NCBI GenBank assembly: GCA_025667525.1
Contig: CM046877.1
Location: 291,954,364-292,018,363, forward strand
DNA length: 64,000 nt
Direction: 5' to 3'
DNA from: Glebionis coronaria
Taxonomy: Eukaryota > Streptophyta > Magnoliopsida > Asterales > Asteraceae
Both the position numbers and the translations under genes were made by a program. The notes beneath the pieces were generated by a model. The model was not told where the DNA came from. It ran no database searches and was given only the letters and a program-made list of their open reading frames with translations. Shown in pieces: positions 33,331 to 45,231 of the stretch. How positions within the stretch are numbered: the stretch's first letter is position 1; every line of letters starts with the position of its first letter.

Positions 33331-33549
33331 TTAGTTCATGGGGAACGTGGTGAGGGATGGAATCATCTCATGAGAGATGTCCTCACCAAAGTACAACTTC
33401 ACTCGTTGGCCATTCACCTTAAAATTAGGTCCATTAGGTTGAGCGAGCTCGAGAGTACCATATGGAAAAATTTGGGCAATGGTGAATGGGCCGGACCAAC
33501 GAGATTTCAGCTTGCCCGAAAAGATTTTCAACCGAGAGTTAAAGAGCAA
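33331..33549 (-). pseudogene. Ath-G integrase C-terminal domain
   Basis: This frame reads [21 protein letters not shown], which is the GPF/Y-type C-terminal domain of gypsy integrase, and ends at 33331. It is offset by a frameshift near 33545 from the catalytic core (which runs on to KFCSLTLG). The short tail of about 70 codons carries no chromodomain, in line with Athila rather than chromoviruses. Confidence 0.8.
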
Positions 33550-34406
33550 AACTTTGTCTCCAACTTGGAACTCTCGGCGTGAATGAGCTTAGTCTTTTCC
33601 TTATAGATCAAAGAATTTTCATAAGCCTCATTACGGAGTTCATTGAGCTCATTGAGTTGGATCTTACGTAGGTCACCGGCTTTGTTGATATCGAAGTTAG
33701 CCCACTTCGAGGCCCAGTAAGCCTTGTGCTCCAACTCAATGGGGAGGTGGCACGCTTTCCCGTACACGAGACGATATGGTGTACATCCAATCGGAGTCTT
33801 ATATGCGGTACGGAAAGCCCACAAAGCATCATCAAGTTTATCAACCCATGAGGTACGATGCTCTCCCACGGTTCTTTCAAGAATTCGCTTTAATCCTCGG
33901 TTAGAGATTTCAGCCTGGCCATTAGTTTGTGGGTGGTAGGCGGTGGAAAGACGATGATTTACACCATACTTAGCCATGACTCTAGCAAATTGTTCGTTGC
34001 AAAAATGAGTCCCGCTATCACTAATAATGGCACGAGGCACACCGAATCTAGCGAACAACGATTTCAAAAAGTTACAAACCACCCTTACGTCATTAGTAGG
34101 TAAAGCTTTGGCTTCAACCCACTTTGAAACATAGTCAACGGCTACAAGGATGTATTTGTTTCCTTTAGATGAAGGGAATGACCCCATAAAGTCGATACCC
34201 CAAACATCCACATTCTTGAATGAAATTCTGAGGCATCTCGTCTTTATGTGTGATCTTGCCTTGTTTTTGGCAAGCATCACAGTGTTTAACCATCTCGTGA
34301 GCATCACGGTAAATGGCGGGCCAATAAAATCCCGAGTCAAACACTTTTTCGGCGGTGTAGTTGGGACCAAAGTGACCACCGGTGGGTCCTTTGTGGCAAG
34401 CGTCAA
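33550..34406 (-). pseudogene. Ath-G integrase catalytic core
   Basis: The core reads [33 protein letters not shown], and [20 protein letters not shown]. The D, D and E catalytic acids are present. The frame is open from 34406, but the first 55 codons are out of phase; the true reading enters by a frameshift near 34230. The downstream part includes [21 protein letters not shown] and [14 protein letters not shown], typical of Athila integrases. It would insert the cDNA. Confidence 0.88.
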
Positions 34407-35256
34407 GGATTTCTAAAGCTGCCGGTCCATCAACACATCGGCGAATGATCAAATCAGCACATTGTTTGAATAGATACGGGTCATCCCAAAAGTAAGTCTT
34501 AATGTCTTTGAAGACCTTCTTCTTTTGTTGGGATGTTAGCCCGTCAACGATAATTCCACCCGCCAAGTAGTTTGCAATGTCCGCAAACCACGGGGTTTCA
34601 TCAGCAGTCGAGTTGATAGACATTAAGGTCTCCAGGGGGAAAGAATCATTGATTTCTTTGTTCGGATGATCCCCTTGGTAAGGATCCTCAAGTCTACTGA
34701 GATTATCCGCGACTAGGTTTTCAGCTCCTTTTTTATCGCGAATTTCGATTTTAAATTCTTGGAGTAGCAAAACCCAGCGAAGAAGTCTTGGTTTGGAATC
34801 TGGCTTAGTTAACAAGTACTTCAGCGCGGAATGATCGATGTAAACGATTGTGGTGGAAAGGACAAGATAGGGGCGAAATTTTTCAAAAGCATAGACAACA
34901 GCTAAAAGCTCTTTTTCGGTTGTCGTGTAATGCAATTGAGCCCCCGTCATTATCTTGCTAGCGTAATGGATCGGTTGGAAGTGTTTGTTCACTCTTTGTC
35001 CCAAAACCGCTCCAATAGCAAAATCACTAGCATCGCACATCAACTCAAAGGGAATATCCCAATTAGGGGTAACCAAGACGGGTGCCTTAGTTAGCTTATC
35101 CTTAAGCGAGTTGAAGGCTTCAAGACACTCTGTGGAAAAGAGAAAAGGAGTATCTTTTTCCAAGAGGTGGGTCATCGGGCGAGCGATTTTAGAAAAATCT
35201 TTGATGAATCGACGGTAAAAGCCCGCATGACCGAGAAAACTTCTCACACCCTTCAC
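34165..35256 (-). pseudogene. Ath-G RT C-terminus, RNase H and integrase zinc domain
   Basis: It opens [21 protein letters not shown], the last RT block, joined by a frameshift to the RT frame ending at 35253. RNase H follows, with [35 protein letters not shown] and [11 protein letters not shown]; the D, E, D catalytic acids are visible. The zinc domain reads [12 protein letters not shown]...[10 protein letters not shown] (HHCC). The frame leaves the integrase near 34230. Domain content is complete, so only frameshifts spoil it. Confidence 0.88.
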
Positions 35257-37947
35257 GGTTGAAGTGGAGGCAACTTAGCGATAACATCGACTTTAGCACG
35301 GTCTACTTCGAGACCGGCTTTGGAAATTTTGTGTCCTAGCACGATGCCCTCTTTTACCATGAAATGGCATTTTTCCCAATTAAGAACAAGGCGAGTGTCT
35401 TCACACCGCTTAAGCATACGTTCTAAATTGGCATGGCAAGTGGAGAAAGAATCGCCATAGACCGAGAAATCATCCATGAATACTTCCATAGTTTCTTCAA
35501 CCATGTCATGGAAGATAACCATCATACACCTTTGGAACGTCCTAGGAGCATTGCATAAACCAAAAGGCATGCGTTTGTAAGAAAATGTTCCGTAGGGAAA
35601 AGTGAATATGGTCTTTTCTTGGTCCTTGGGATCGATGGGAATTTGAAAATACACAGAGAAACCGTCTAAAAAGTAGTAATAGTCATTACCCGCAAGACGT
35701 TCGAGCATTTGATCCATGAAGGGAAGAGGAAAGTGGTCTTTTCTCGTGGCATCATTGAGCTTGCGATAATCAATACAAACTCTCCACCCAGTAACAAGAC
35801 GAGTGGGAATCAACTCGTTGTGTTTATTGGAAACCACGGTTATTCCCCCCTTCTTGGGCACACAATGGACGGGACTTACCCAAGGCGAATCCGAAATAGG
35901 GTAAATCAAGCCGGCATCTAGAAGTTTGATAACCTCTTGTTTGATGACGTCATGAATTCGAGGATTAACCCTTCTTTGGCTCTGGATTGCGGGTTTAAAG
36001 TCATCTTCCATGAGAATCTCGTGAGTACAAAAGTTCGGATCAATTCCGCGGATATCGGAAATTTTCCAAGCAATTGCCTTCTTATGATCTTTAAGCACGG
36101 CGATGAGGCGAGATTTCTCTTCTTCTTTCAAGTCCTTCGCGATGATGACGGGAGACTTCTTCTCTTCTTCAAGAAACATGTACTCAAGATGAGGCGGCAA
36201 CTCCTTAAGTTCTAAATCCGGATGATTTTCGATGGGAGGCGTTTTCAAAGTCGGAGCATCGATAGCAATAACCGTGGGAGATGGTGGAGAAATATTGTCT
36301 TCTTTAAGAAGGTTCTCAATGAGGCGGAGACCTTCATCCCAATTGGTGGTAGAATCGTCATTAGCTAAGTTCACATCTCCCATGGTGGCTTCCAAATCTT
36401 TCCAAAGGAAATCACTTTCTCTAAATAGAGATAGTGATGAATCGATAGAGGAAACGGTCTCAACATTAGGAAGAGAGGTAGGAATACTTTTACAAGCATC
36501 TTTGAAGTGTTCTTCACAAGCCTCATCAAGAACGTCAATACAATTAACACTCTCGTATGAATAAGGCTGTTTAGACAACTTTACCATGTTGAAGACGATT
36601 TTATCGTCACCCACTCTCATGATAAGCTCACCAGCTTCAACATCGATAAGAGTGCGACCGGTCCTCAGGAATGGACGACCAACGATCAATGGCACACGAG
36701 GTTCCATATCGTAGTCAACGACAACAAAATCGGCAGGAAAAGTGAATTTTTCGACTCCTACAAAGACGTCTTCGGCTATCCCCACTGGATAAGCAACCGT
36801 ACGGTTAGCCAATTCCAAAGTCATTTTGGTGGGGACTAGCTCAGGGAGAGATAATTGCTTCCCCACACTTAAAGGCATTAAGTTGATACTGGCGCCTAGA
36901 TCGGCTAGGGCCATGCAATTATCTACTCCCGGGAAGTTACAAGGGATTAAGAAACGACCCGGATCACCAAGCTTGGTTGGCAATTTCCTTAAGAGCACTG
37001 CAGAGCAATTCTCATTAAGTTGGGTGTTAGCAATGTCAAGAAGCTTCTCCTTGTCGCTAAAAAGATCTTTGAACATTTTCGCATACTTGGGCATGTGAGC
37101 GAGAGCCTCAGCGAAGGAGATGTTAAAATTCAATTGTTTAAACATTTTGAGAAAGTTTGAAACCTGAATATCATCCTTGCTTTTGAGCTTCTCTTTCCTC
37201 AACCTTGATGGATAAGGTATATCGGAAGAAGAGGAAGGCTTTAGAATCGAAGGATCACTTACATCCTTGGGTGGAGGAGGGGTAGAAGTAAGAGGTGGAG
37301 AAATTGGGGAAGGAGAAAGATGAGGAATAGGAGCAGGTGACTCGTTCTCCTTAGTCACAACCACCGGTGGAGGTATAGGAAGCTCGGGTTCCTTGGTACC
37401 TTTGCCACTGCGAGTGGTGATTGCTTTTATCTCCCCTCTTGGATTCGCAACGGTGTTACTCGAAAGAGTACCCGAAGAAGAGGGTTGATTACCTTGGAAG
37501 AAACTAGCCATCATGTTCTTTAAGTCATTCGTTTGACTATCCAAAGTGTTTCTCATATCAGCTCTCAGATCGTTCCCTTGTTTCACCAGGTATGCTTTCA
37601 AGTTGAGCACTTCTCGCTGAAGATTTCCCACGATCACATCGTTAGTCCTCATGTAGGTTTCCACTTCTTGGTGTAAAGCGGTGGGTTGGTTGGGAGGAGC
37701 ATTGTATGCGGGTGGTTGATAAGCAGGTTGCTGGTAAACTTGGTTGTTTCTTTGAGGTGGTTGTTGTTGTTTGTGAGGTGGTATGTATGGTCCACGAGGT
37801 TGTTGTTGTTGTTGAGGAGGGCGATTAAGGTTTTGTTGTTGGTTTGGGTTATTAGGAGGAAAACCAGGTGGTGAGAGATAGTTGTTAGAGCGGTAGCTAA
37901 GCAAGTTGCGGTCACCTTGAGGACGAGCTTGATAAGCGGGTTGAGGT
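35253..37947 (-). pseudogene. Ath-G gag tail, protease and reverse transcriptase
   Basis: Nearly 900 codons are open. Residues 1-180 are a Pro/Gln/Asn-rich gag tail. The protease follows, with CNFPGVDNCMALADLGASI (active Asp at about residue 347) and IVGRPFLRTGRTLIDV. After a linker comes RT: EVIKLLDAGLIYPISDSPWV, VCIDYRKLNDATRKDHFPLP, FGLCNAPRTFQRCM and the catalytic FMDDFSVYG at about residue 825. The RT acids are intact. The frame ends at TGA 35253-35255, a frameshift relative to KGVRSFLG. The 5' side is truncated within gag; the first ATG is not a true start. Confidence 0.88.
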
Positions 37948-38103
37948 ATCAAGAAAACTCTTAAATATAATATAATATAATATAATATAAGGCTATTTTT
38001 TAAAAGTTTTCAAAGACTCTTAAATATAATATAAGGCTATTGCTTGTAAGTGTATAATCTCCTTTTTAATTTTTTTTTATATTTATATATTTTTTACACT
38101 TCT
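37948..38103. other. Unassigned AT-rich stretch with (TATAA)n run
   Basis: This 156-bp stretch lies between the broken end of Ath-G and the Tek-H LTR. It has a TATAA/AATAT microsatellite at about 37966-37990 and two copies of CTCTTAAATATAATATA...AAGGCTATT. With Tek-H removed it joins 49513-49707, also unassigned. Confidence 0.6.
38099..38103. repeat. Tek-H target-site duplication, left copy
   Basis: CTTCT directly precedes the LTR and recurs at 49508-49512. Confidence 0.9.
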
Positions 38104-39353
38104 TGTAACACCCCATTTTGGAAATGGAATATTACGCATAATCATGGCGTGTCATCAAAGCATACAAGGATAAATGTCTAAGCATTATTCAACCATAAAA
38201 GGGAAATACCGGAATCAAACATCGGTACCCCAAAGTAAAGCTCATCACACACAAACATAAATACTGTAAAAGGAAAGGACGAAACAATGTCCATAGCAAC
38301 TGTATCAAAGTAAAGGAAATGCATAAAGTAAAGAAAGACAGTAAAGCTTCCAGTCCATATGCACCTACGTTTGAGATCTACGAGCGTCCCTGAGTACCTG
38401 CCGTTTTGGGAACATGAAAAGGAAAACGGCTGAGCAAGACGCTCAGTGCACGGATGTACAATATAGCATGAAATAGAGTAAACATGTAACATATAACAGC
38501 GGAAGACTAAGTACTGAGTAAACTGGTTAAGTATCAAGAAAACTGGTTTTATAGTTTGAAAAGCCTTATGTTTATCTTGTGAAAACTGTTTTAACATATA
38601 TATACCATAGCCCATATAGGTCATGAAAAGGTCACGTGCATGAATACTTGGAGGGGTGACCTCATCATGCTGATTAGAGGGGATGCCTCTAATCAATATA
38701 CTGGTTTGGGTAGGAGGGATCAACTCCTTGTGAAGGGTGCAAGGCACACACCACAGTCACCATGATAAACTGAATAAAACATGTAACTAGGATGCACCCA
38801 TACGCCCCACCTGATATAATAATATGGCCAAACTGAAAAGGGACGCCACGAGCAATCACTCCGCCGTGGGGAAGTCATAACATCGGTGCCTCCAATGCTA
38901 TGGTTATGGTACCTCCATAACTAGGTGAAACTGGTCATGCTTGTATATGGCTATAGATTATGCTAATTAAACATAAGCAGTTCAAAACAATAAAACAAAT
39001 GCTGGGGAAAACAGTTGGCTGCATACGGGGAAATCCTAATAAGGAAAGAATGTCCATACTGAAAGGACGGGAATCCGTACATCAAGTCCAGTGAATGAAC
39101 GGAAGAAAGACTCCTACTTCTGGATCACTAACGCTACATGAATACACACGTGTATAAGTATCGATTCACTGATTACGTACTGGGTTTTATGTCTCATTTT
39201 AGCTGATTTGGTATGTTTTAGGTCATGGTTCACTATTTAAAGCCTTAAACTGTGTTTATCTTGTATTCTGATTTATCTGATTAAGTATTACTGGTGTTTC
39301 ATGTATTAATATACTTACTGTGTAATAATAAGTAACTTTTCAAAAATAGCAGG

Positions 39354-39538
39354 TTTCCAAAAATAGAAAGTTTCCAAAAATAGAAAGTTTCCAAAAATAG
39401 AAAGTTTCCAAAAATAGAAAGTTACCAAAAATAGAAAGTTTCCAAAAATAGAAAGTTTCCAAAATAGAAAGTTTCCAAAAATAGAAAGTTTCCAAAAATA
39501 GAAAGTTTCCAAAAATAGAAAGTTTCCAAAAATAGAAT
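39354..39538. repeat. 17-bp minisatellite, 11 units, Tek-H 3' LTR
   Basis: The unit is TTTCCAAAAATAGAAAG; unit 5 has TTACC and unit 7 is one base short. The counterpart in the 5' LTR (47748-47882) has eight units, which accounts for the 50-bp length difference between the LTRs. Confidence 0.92.
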
Positions 39539-40272
39539 TTACTGCTTAAAATAGATTAGTTTCTAAAAATAGAAAGTTTCCAAAAATAAATCAGCTGCCT
39601 TAACTAAATAAGTTTCCATATATAGAAGGTTTCCATAATTAGATTAGCTGCCTGAAATAGATAGATTTCCATATATAGAAGGTTTCCATAATTAGATTAG
39701 TTGCCTTATTTAATTAAGTTTCTATAAATAGAAGTTTCCATAATTAGAATTAAGCTGATTACATAAGCTAACATATAAGTCTAAGTGTTTATAAGCTTAT
39801 TTCTTAAGTCATATGATATAGTGTATAGTTTAATTATTATTTCATGTATTTTAATTAAACTATAGGTTAAGCATTTTAATTAAAGTATAACATGTATTAA
39901 TTAAAATGAAATGAATATACTTAGGTTAAAAATTTGTATTATTATTATTAATAATATAACCTAAGTCATGTCTAAATTAATTAATTATAGGCATGTTTTA
40001 ATAATTAATTAATTATAACTTATAACATAAAATACTTAGGTTAAATTAATGTCATGTTAAACTAATAATTAAAATAACCTAAGTCATGATTTAATTAATA
40101 TTTCATGTTATTAATTAATTATATCCTAAGTTCATAATTCATAAAAATTAACATGTAGCATGAATCATGAATTAACCAACGAACCATGAATCGGGTATGA
40201 ATTCGACACCGTACCCCGAGCCAAACCCGGGGCACGTGTGTCTCCTTGCTGCCGTGGGTCCCACATGAGCCA

Positions 40273-40296
40273 ACCAAGACCAAAAATGGTCTTGGT
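40273..40296. repeat. Inverted repeat in Tek-H LTR
   Basis: ACCAAGACCA-AAAA-TGGTCTTGGT has perfect 10-bp arms. An identical copy is at 48617-48640 in the other LTR. Confidence 0.85.
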
Positions 40297-41163
40297 GGTG
40301 GCGGCAATAGCAAACCAAACCCCCCTCGGGTTTGTTTGCTAGGCGGCCAAACATAACACCCCTTTTAAATCATTCTTTGATTTTATTTAATACCAAAACA
40401 TGTCAGATCAATGATTAATTACCATGTTTTAATAAGAAAAATAATAACATGTTCATGAAAATAATCAAAGATTAAAAGAATTAAAAAGAATTAAAAAGAA
40501 GGGTTAGAAAGGTATACCACTATGTAGCTTGGAAAAAGGATGAACAAACACTGATTATACAATAGTTTTTGAGATCAAAATCAACCAATCACCCTCCAAT
40601 GGTGGTGTTTAGGTGGCGGCACAAAAGGAGAAAAAGGAGAAGGAGAAAACTCTTTTTAGGGTTTTTATGTTTATTTCTTGAAAGTGAAAAATGAAAACAT
40701 GTTTTTACTCTTACCCCCCCTTTACTTGTAAAGTCCATGGGCTAAGCCCATTTCTTGTATATGTGCCGTGGGTATGGGGGCCCCACATGGGGTACCCGTA
40801 CCTTTCTCGTGTCCCGATGTTTCGTGTTCGTTCGTGGTTAAACGTGCTCGTGTTTAAAGTGTTTCTGTTTAATCTAACGTGTCGTTTATCGTAAACTTAA
40901 CGCTCGTAATTATATTATAAGTATTTACGTAATTATTCTAGTTCGTATTTTAAATGGTGATCATGATTTAATTATGTTCACGTGATATATTTATTAATTG
41001 TTTATCATGAATTCGTACGTAATCGATACTTGTCATGTCATACACGTATGCACTTGCTTGATTATTAGCACATGAATGTGATCAATACTAAATGAGGTAA
41101 GTTTTAATCTAGGACGTACGATCTTAAGGGCACTATTCATGGTAAAAGCATGCGGGTTTTACA

Positions 41164-41180
41164 ATTCTTCCCCCCTAAAA
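41164..41180 (-). promoter_or_regulatory. Tek-H polypurine tract
   Basis: The minus strand reads TTTTTAGGGGGGAAGAAT directly before the 3' LTR. The same tract is preserved beside Tek-I at about 49710-49727. Confidence 0.85.
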
Positions 41181-44100
41181 AGAATAATTCGTCCCCGAAT
41201 TATAGATAAAGTAAGCTGAAAAGAAGTAACATACCCGAACTCAAAATATGAAGTGAGGGTAAGAAGCCCGGATAGACTCCTCTGTTTCCCAAGTGGCTTC
41301 CCGCTCGGTATGGTCCCTCCAAAGGATTTTGACGAAAGGAATCGTCTTCCTTCTCATGACTCGTTCTTGCCTGTCGAGTACTCGTTCGGGTTCTTCTATA
41401 AAGGTGAGATCTTCACGTATCTGTTCCAGTGGATACTGAACCATGTGAATGGGATGATAATTGTACCCTCTGAGTAAGGACACATGGAACACGTTATGCA
41501 CGTGCGAAAGCTGAGGAGGTAACGCCAATCGGTAAGATACTTCACCGATTCGTTCAACGATATCAAATGGTCCGATGAACCGAGGACTGAGTTTCCCTTT
41601 GATCCCGAAGCGTTTAACACCACGTGCCGGCGAAACCTTGAGGAAGACGTGATCTCCCACATTAAAATGTATGTCCCTACGATGCTTATCGGCGTAACTC
41701 TTCTGACGTGATCGCGCTTCCTGCAGCTTCTGTTTAGCTACCTCAATCTTCTCATTGGTCATTTCTATAATCTCTGGTCCTTCGAGTGTTCGCTCTCCCA
41801 CTTGATCCCAGCAAGTTGGAGCGCGACACTTTCTGCCATACAACATTTCGAAAGGAGCACATTTGATACTTGCGTGCCAGCTGTTGTTGTATGCAAACTC
41901 GACTAAACAGATGTAATCGTCCCAATCACCTGTCCATTCCAACGCACACGACCTTAACATATCTTCCAATGTCTGAATTGTTCGCTCTGACTGTCCGTCC
42001 GTTTGGGGATGAAAGGCCGTACTCAGCTTAAGTTGTGTACCCCAAGCTTTTTGCAGACCTTTCCAGAATCGCGACGTGAAACGAGGATCTCTGTCTGAGA
42101 CGATGCTGGAGGGAGTGCCGTGGAGTCTCATGATCTCCCTTCTGTACGTATCTGCGAGTTTACTTACCGGATCTTCCTTGCGTATCGGTAAGAAATGAGC
42201 TGATTTGGTGAGTCGATCAACAATGACCCAAATAGCATCGTGCTTCTTCTTGGTAGGCGGAAGACCGGTAACAAAATCCATGGTGATTTTGTCCCACTTC
42301 CACTCTGGAATATCCAACGGTTGAAGGAGACCGCCAGATCGCTGATGTTCAATCTTAACCTGCTGACAGGTAAGACATTTGGAGACATGCGTGGCTACAT
42401 CCTGTTTCATACCACTCCACCAAAAGTGTTGTCTGATGTCATGGTACATTTTTGTCGACCCAGGATGTATAGAAAATGGGGAGCTGTGAGCTTCAGCTAA
42501 CAATGCTTCCCGGAGTTCTGGATTGTCAGGAACACAACGTCTCGTGCCCTGCCAGACGATACCGTCTGCGTCCATCCTGAATTCTGTCTGCTTCTCCAAA
42601 TTCTGAATTATCGCCCAAATTTCTCCATCATCCTTCTGCGCTTCCTTGATCCTACTCAGTAACTCAGGTTCTACTCTAAGATTCGCCCAGTATCCATGCT
42701 GCCCACGTACCATGATTTCAATGTCTAGTCGCTCTAAGTCTCTTATGTTTTGTTTCTCGATCTCAATGCCGTTTATCATTCCGGACTTTCTGCTGAGTGC
42801 ATCTGCTACTACATTAGCCTTTCCGGGATGATACTGTAGGTTAATATCATAATCCTTCAACAGTTCCAACCATCTCCTTTGTCTCATGTTTAATTCTCGC
42901 TGTGTGAAGATATACTTCAAGCTCTTGTGATCGGTGAAAATGTCGCATGATTCTCCCTATAAGTAATGCCTCCATATCTTCAATGCGAACACCACTGCAG
43001 CAAGTTCCAGGTCATGCGTAGGGTAGTTTTCTTCATAGGGCTTAAGCTGCCGTGAAGCATACGCGATCACTTTCCCATGTTGCATGAGAACACAGCCCAG
43101 TCCCTTCCCCGATGCATCGCTATAGATCTGAAATCCACCTGTACCAGATGGGAGAGTAAGAATAGGTGCAGATACTAACTTCTGCTTTAGGTGTTCGAAG
43201 CTCTTCTCTCGTTCTTCCGTCCAGACGAATTTCTCTCCTTTTCGCATCAGTTTGGTGAGAGGCAATGCCAAGCGGGAAAAGTTCTCCACGGATCTTCGAT
43301 AATATCCAGCTAAGCCTAAGAAACTGCGGACTTCTGTCGCTGATGTTGGTCTTGGCCATTTAGTGATAGCCTCAACCTTCGCTGGGTCCATAGTGATCCC
43401 TTCTGCTGATACAATGTGACCTAAGAATGCCACCTTGTTTAGCCAGAACTCACACTTGGAGAATTTCGCATACAGCTGCTTCTGACGAAGAATCTGTAGT
43501 ACAGTACGGAGATGATCTTCGTGTTCCTCCGTGGACTTTGAGAATATCAAGATGTCATCGATGAATACAATAACAAATTTATCAAGGAATTCATGAAAGA
43601 TTCTGTTCATCAGATCCATGAATACTGCTGGAGCGTTAGTCAGGCCGAATGGCATGACCACAAACTCATAATGGCCATATCGGGTACGAAAAGCAGTCTT
43701 GGCAATATCCTGCTCTTTAACCCTTAGCTGATGGTAGCCTGACCTTAGATCGATCTTTGAGAAGTGTTTGGCTCCTTGAAGTTGGTCAAACATATCGTCT
43801 ATACGTGGCAGTGGATATCTATTGCGGATGGTAATCTTATTAAGTTCACGGTAGTCAATGCAAAGTCGCATGCTGCCGTCCTTCTTCTTAACGAACAAGA
43901 CCGGTGCGCCCCATGGAGATGCGCTTGGTCTAATGAACCCTCGTTCAAGAAGTTCCTGCAGTTGGTCCTTCAGTTCTTTTAGCTCTATAGGAGCCATACG
44001 ATACGGAGCCTTCGAGATTGGCTCGGCTCCTGGAACAAGGTCGATGTTGAACTCCACTTCTCTTGCAGGTGGTATGCCTGGAAGTTCATCTGGGAAGACG

Positions 44101-44872
44101 TCTTGAAATTCTGAGACTACCGGTTGATCCTGAATCGATGGGGATTCAGCATCCATGTCATGAACCGTAGCTAGATAACCTTCGCAGCCATGTGACAGTA
44201 ATGCACGTGCTTGCAAGGTAGATATGACTTGTACAGACCGTCCAGGTATGAACCCGTTATGAATGTACTCTGGTGCATTTATGTCGCCGAAGATCACCCG
44301 ATATGAGTGGCAGTCTATGGTAGCATGATGCCTGGATAGCCAGTCCATGCCAAGGATCATATCGAACTCAATCATGTCTAGGGGAAGTGCATCTACTGCA
44401 CGAACTTTATCATCAAACTCTAGAGGAAGACTCTTGTATACATGAGTTATTAATACAGAGTCCCTCAGAGGCGTGGAAATGGTAAGCTTATTTTCTAATG
44501 GCAAGGGGAGTGTCCTGATGTTCTTAGCATAAGTAGTGGAAATAACTGAATGAGTGGCACCCGTGTCGAAAAGAACACATGCAGCCTGGCCGTACATATA
44601 CAAAATTCCAGTAATGGTACCTGTAGATTTGTTTGCCTGATCGCGCGATGTCGTGTAGACACGCCCAGTGGTAGGAGGCGGTTTAGTATCAGCATGACCC
44701 GAAGTACCCTCCATTTCACCCTTACGGTAATCTCTCATACGATGGCCAGGGAGGCCGCACTTGTAGCACGTGTCGGAATCACGACGACATGGGCCAGGGT
44801 GTCTGCGATGGCAAGTGCTGCAAAGAGGATGAGTGAATCCTCCAGCAGGAGTCCTTGCTTGCTGAGGGCCTG

Positions 44873-44942
44873 CTGATGACAAAACGTGTTAAGAATAAAG
44901 TATATGCACGAGTATAGGACGTAAGCGTCATAAGATGTTTAC
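44873..44942 (-). other. Tek-H putative intron 3 (70 or 73 bp)
   Basis: The donor is ACTG|GTAAACATC; the acceptor is CATCAG|CAG|GCCC, a NAGNAG pair in which either choice keeps frame. Removal joins NT to (A)GPQQARTP and brings the zinc knuckle and pol into the gag frame. Confidence 0.6.
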
Positions 44943-45007
44943 CAGTGTTAGCTGAACGGTTAGGCTGAGAACCCCTGTGGTTCTGGTCCCTTCCGTTACC
45001 GTGGTTC

Positions 45008-45081
45008 CTGGTAGAGATTATTATAGTGTCAGCATGAGAGATATAACATGAAATCATAAGAAGATGCGTAAATAGTAGGAC
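45008..45081 (-). other. Tek-H putative intron 2 (74 bp)
   Basis: The donor is AGCAG|GTCCTAC (weak beyond GT), the acceptor CTCTACCAG|GAACC, with a branch-point-like ATGCTGAC. Removal joins NNSR to NHGNGRDQN in frame and removes a TGA. Confidence 0.6.
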
Positions 45082-45231
45082 CTGCTGTTGTTGGAGTGTC
45101 CCGCATTGTTACGGTAATTATCATTACCGTTGCGCCTTTCCACAACAGAACGGTCGTTAGAGTGACCGTTTCCTTTGGGCTGACTAGGCTGCTGCTGAGT
45201 AGCCGGCTGAGACCGGTCCCCAGTTTTCTGT

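Larger units (their letters stand above)
29760..37947 (-). mobile_element. Ath-G: Athila-type Ty3/gypsy element, 5' end missing
   Basis: On the minus strand: gag tail, protease, RT, RNase H, integrase (37947-33331), 3' noncoding tract, purine tract and 3' LTR (31390-29760). Order RT-RNase H-integrase marks it as gypsy. Protease and noncoding blocks match Ath-B. Gag breaks off at about 37947 against AT-rich unassigned sequence, so the 5' LTR, primer site and most of gag are missing. It interrupts the 3' ORF of Cop-F at 29759/29760; a target duplication cannot be tested. Confidence 0.88.
38104..41163 (-). repeat. Tek-H 3' LTR
   Basis: The plus strand starts TGTAACACCCCATTTTGG and ends GCGGGTTTTACA. 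It carries eleven units of a 17-bp minisatellite (39354-39538) and a strongly AT-rich part (39760-40140). A 189-codon ORF (38747-38178, minus) is present but has no protein resemblance. Confidence 0.93.

Noticed and set aside
39315..39512. Minus-strand ORF of FYFWK/SIFGNF repeats
   Set aside because: It is a translation of the 17-bp minisatellite; the period shifts frame and the other LTR differs in unit number.
39354..39538. CRISPR-like regular repeat array
   Set aside because: Units are contiguous without spacers and lie in a plant retrotransposon LTR.
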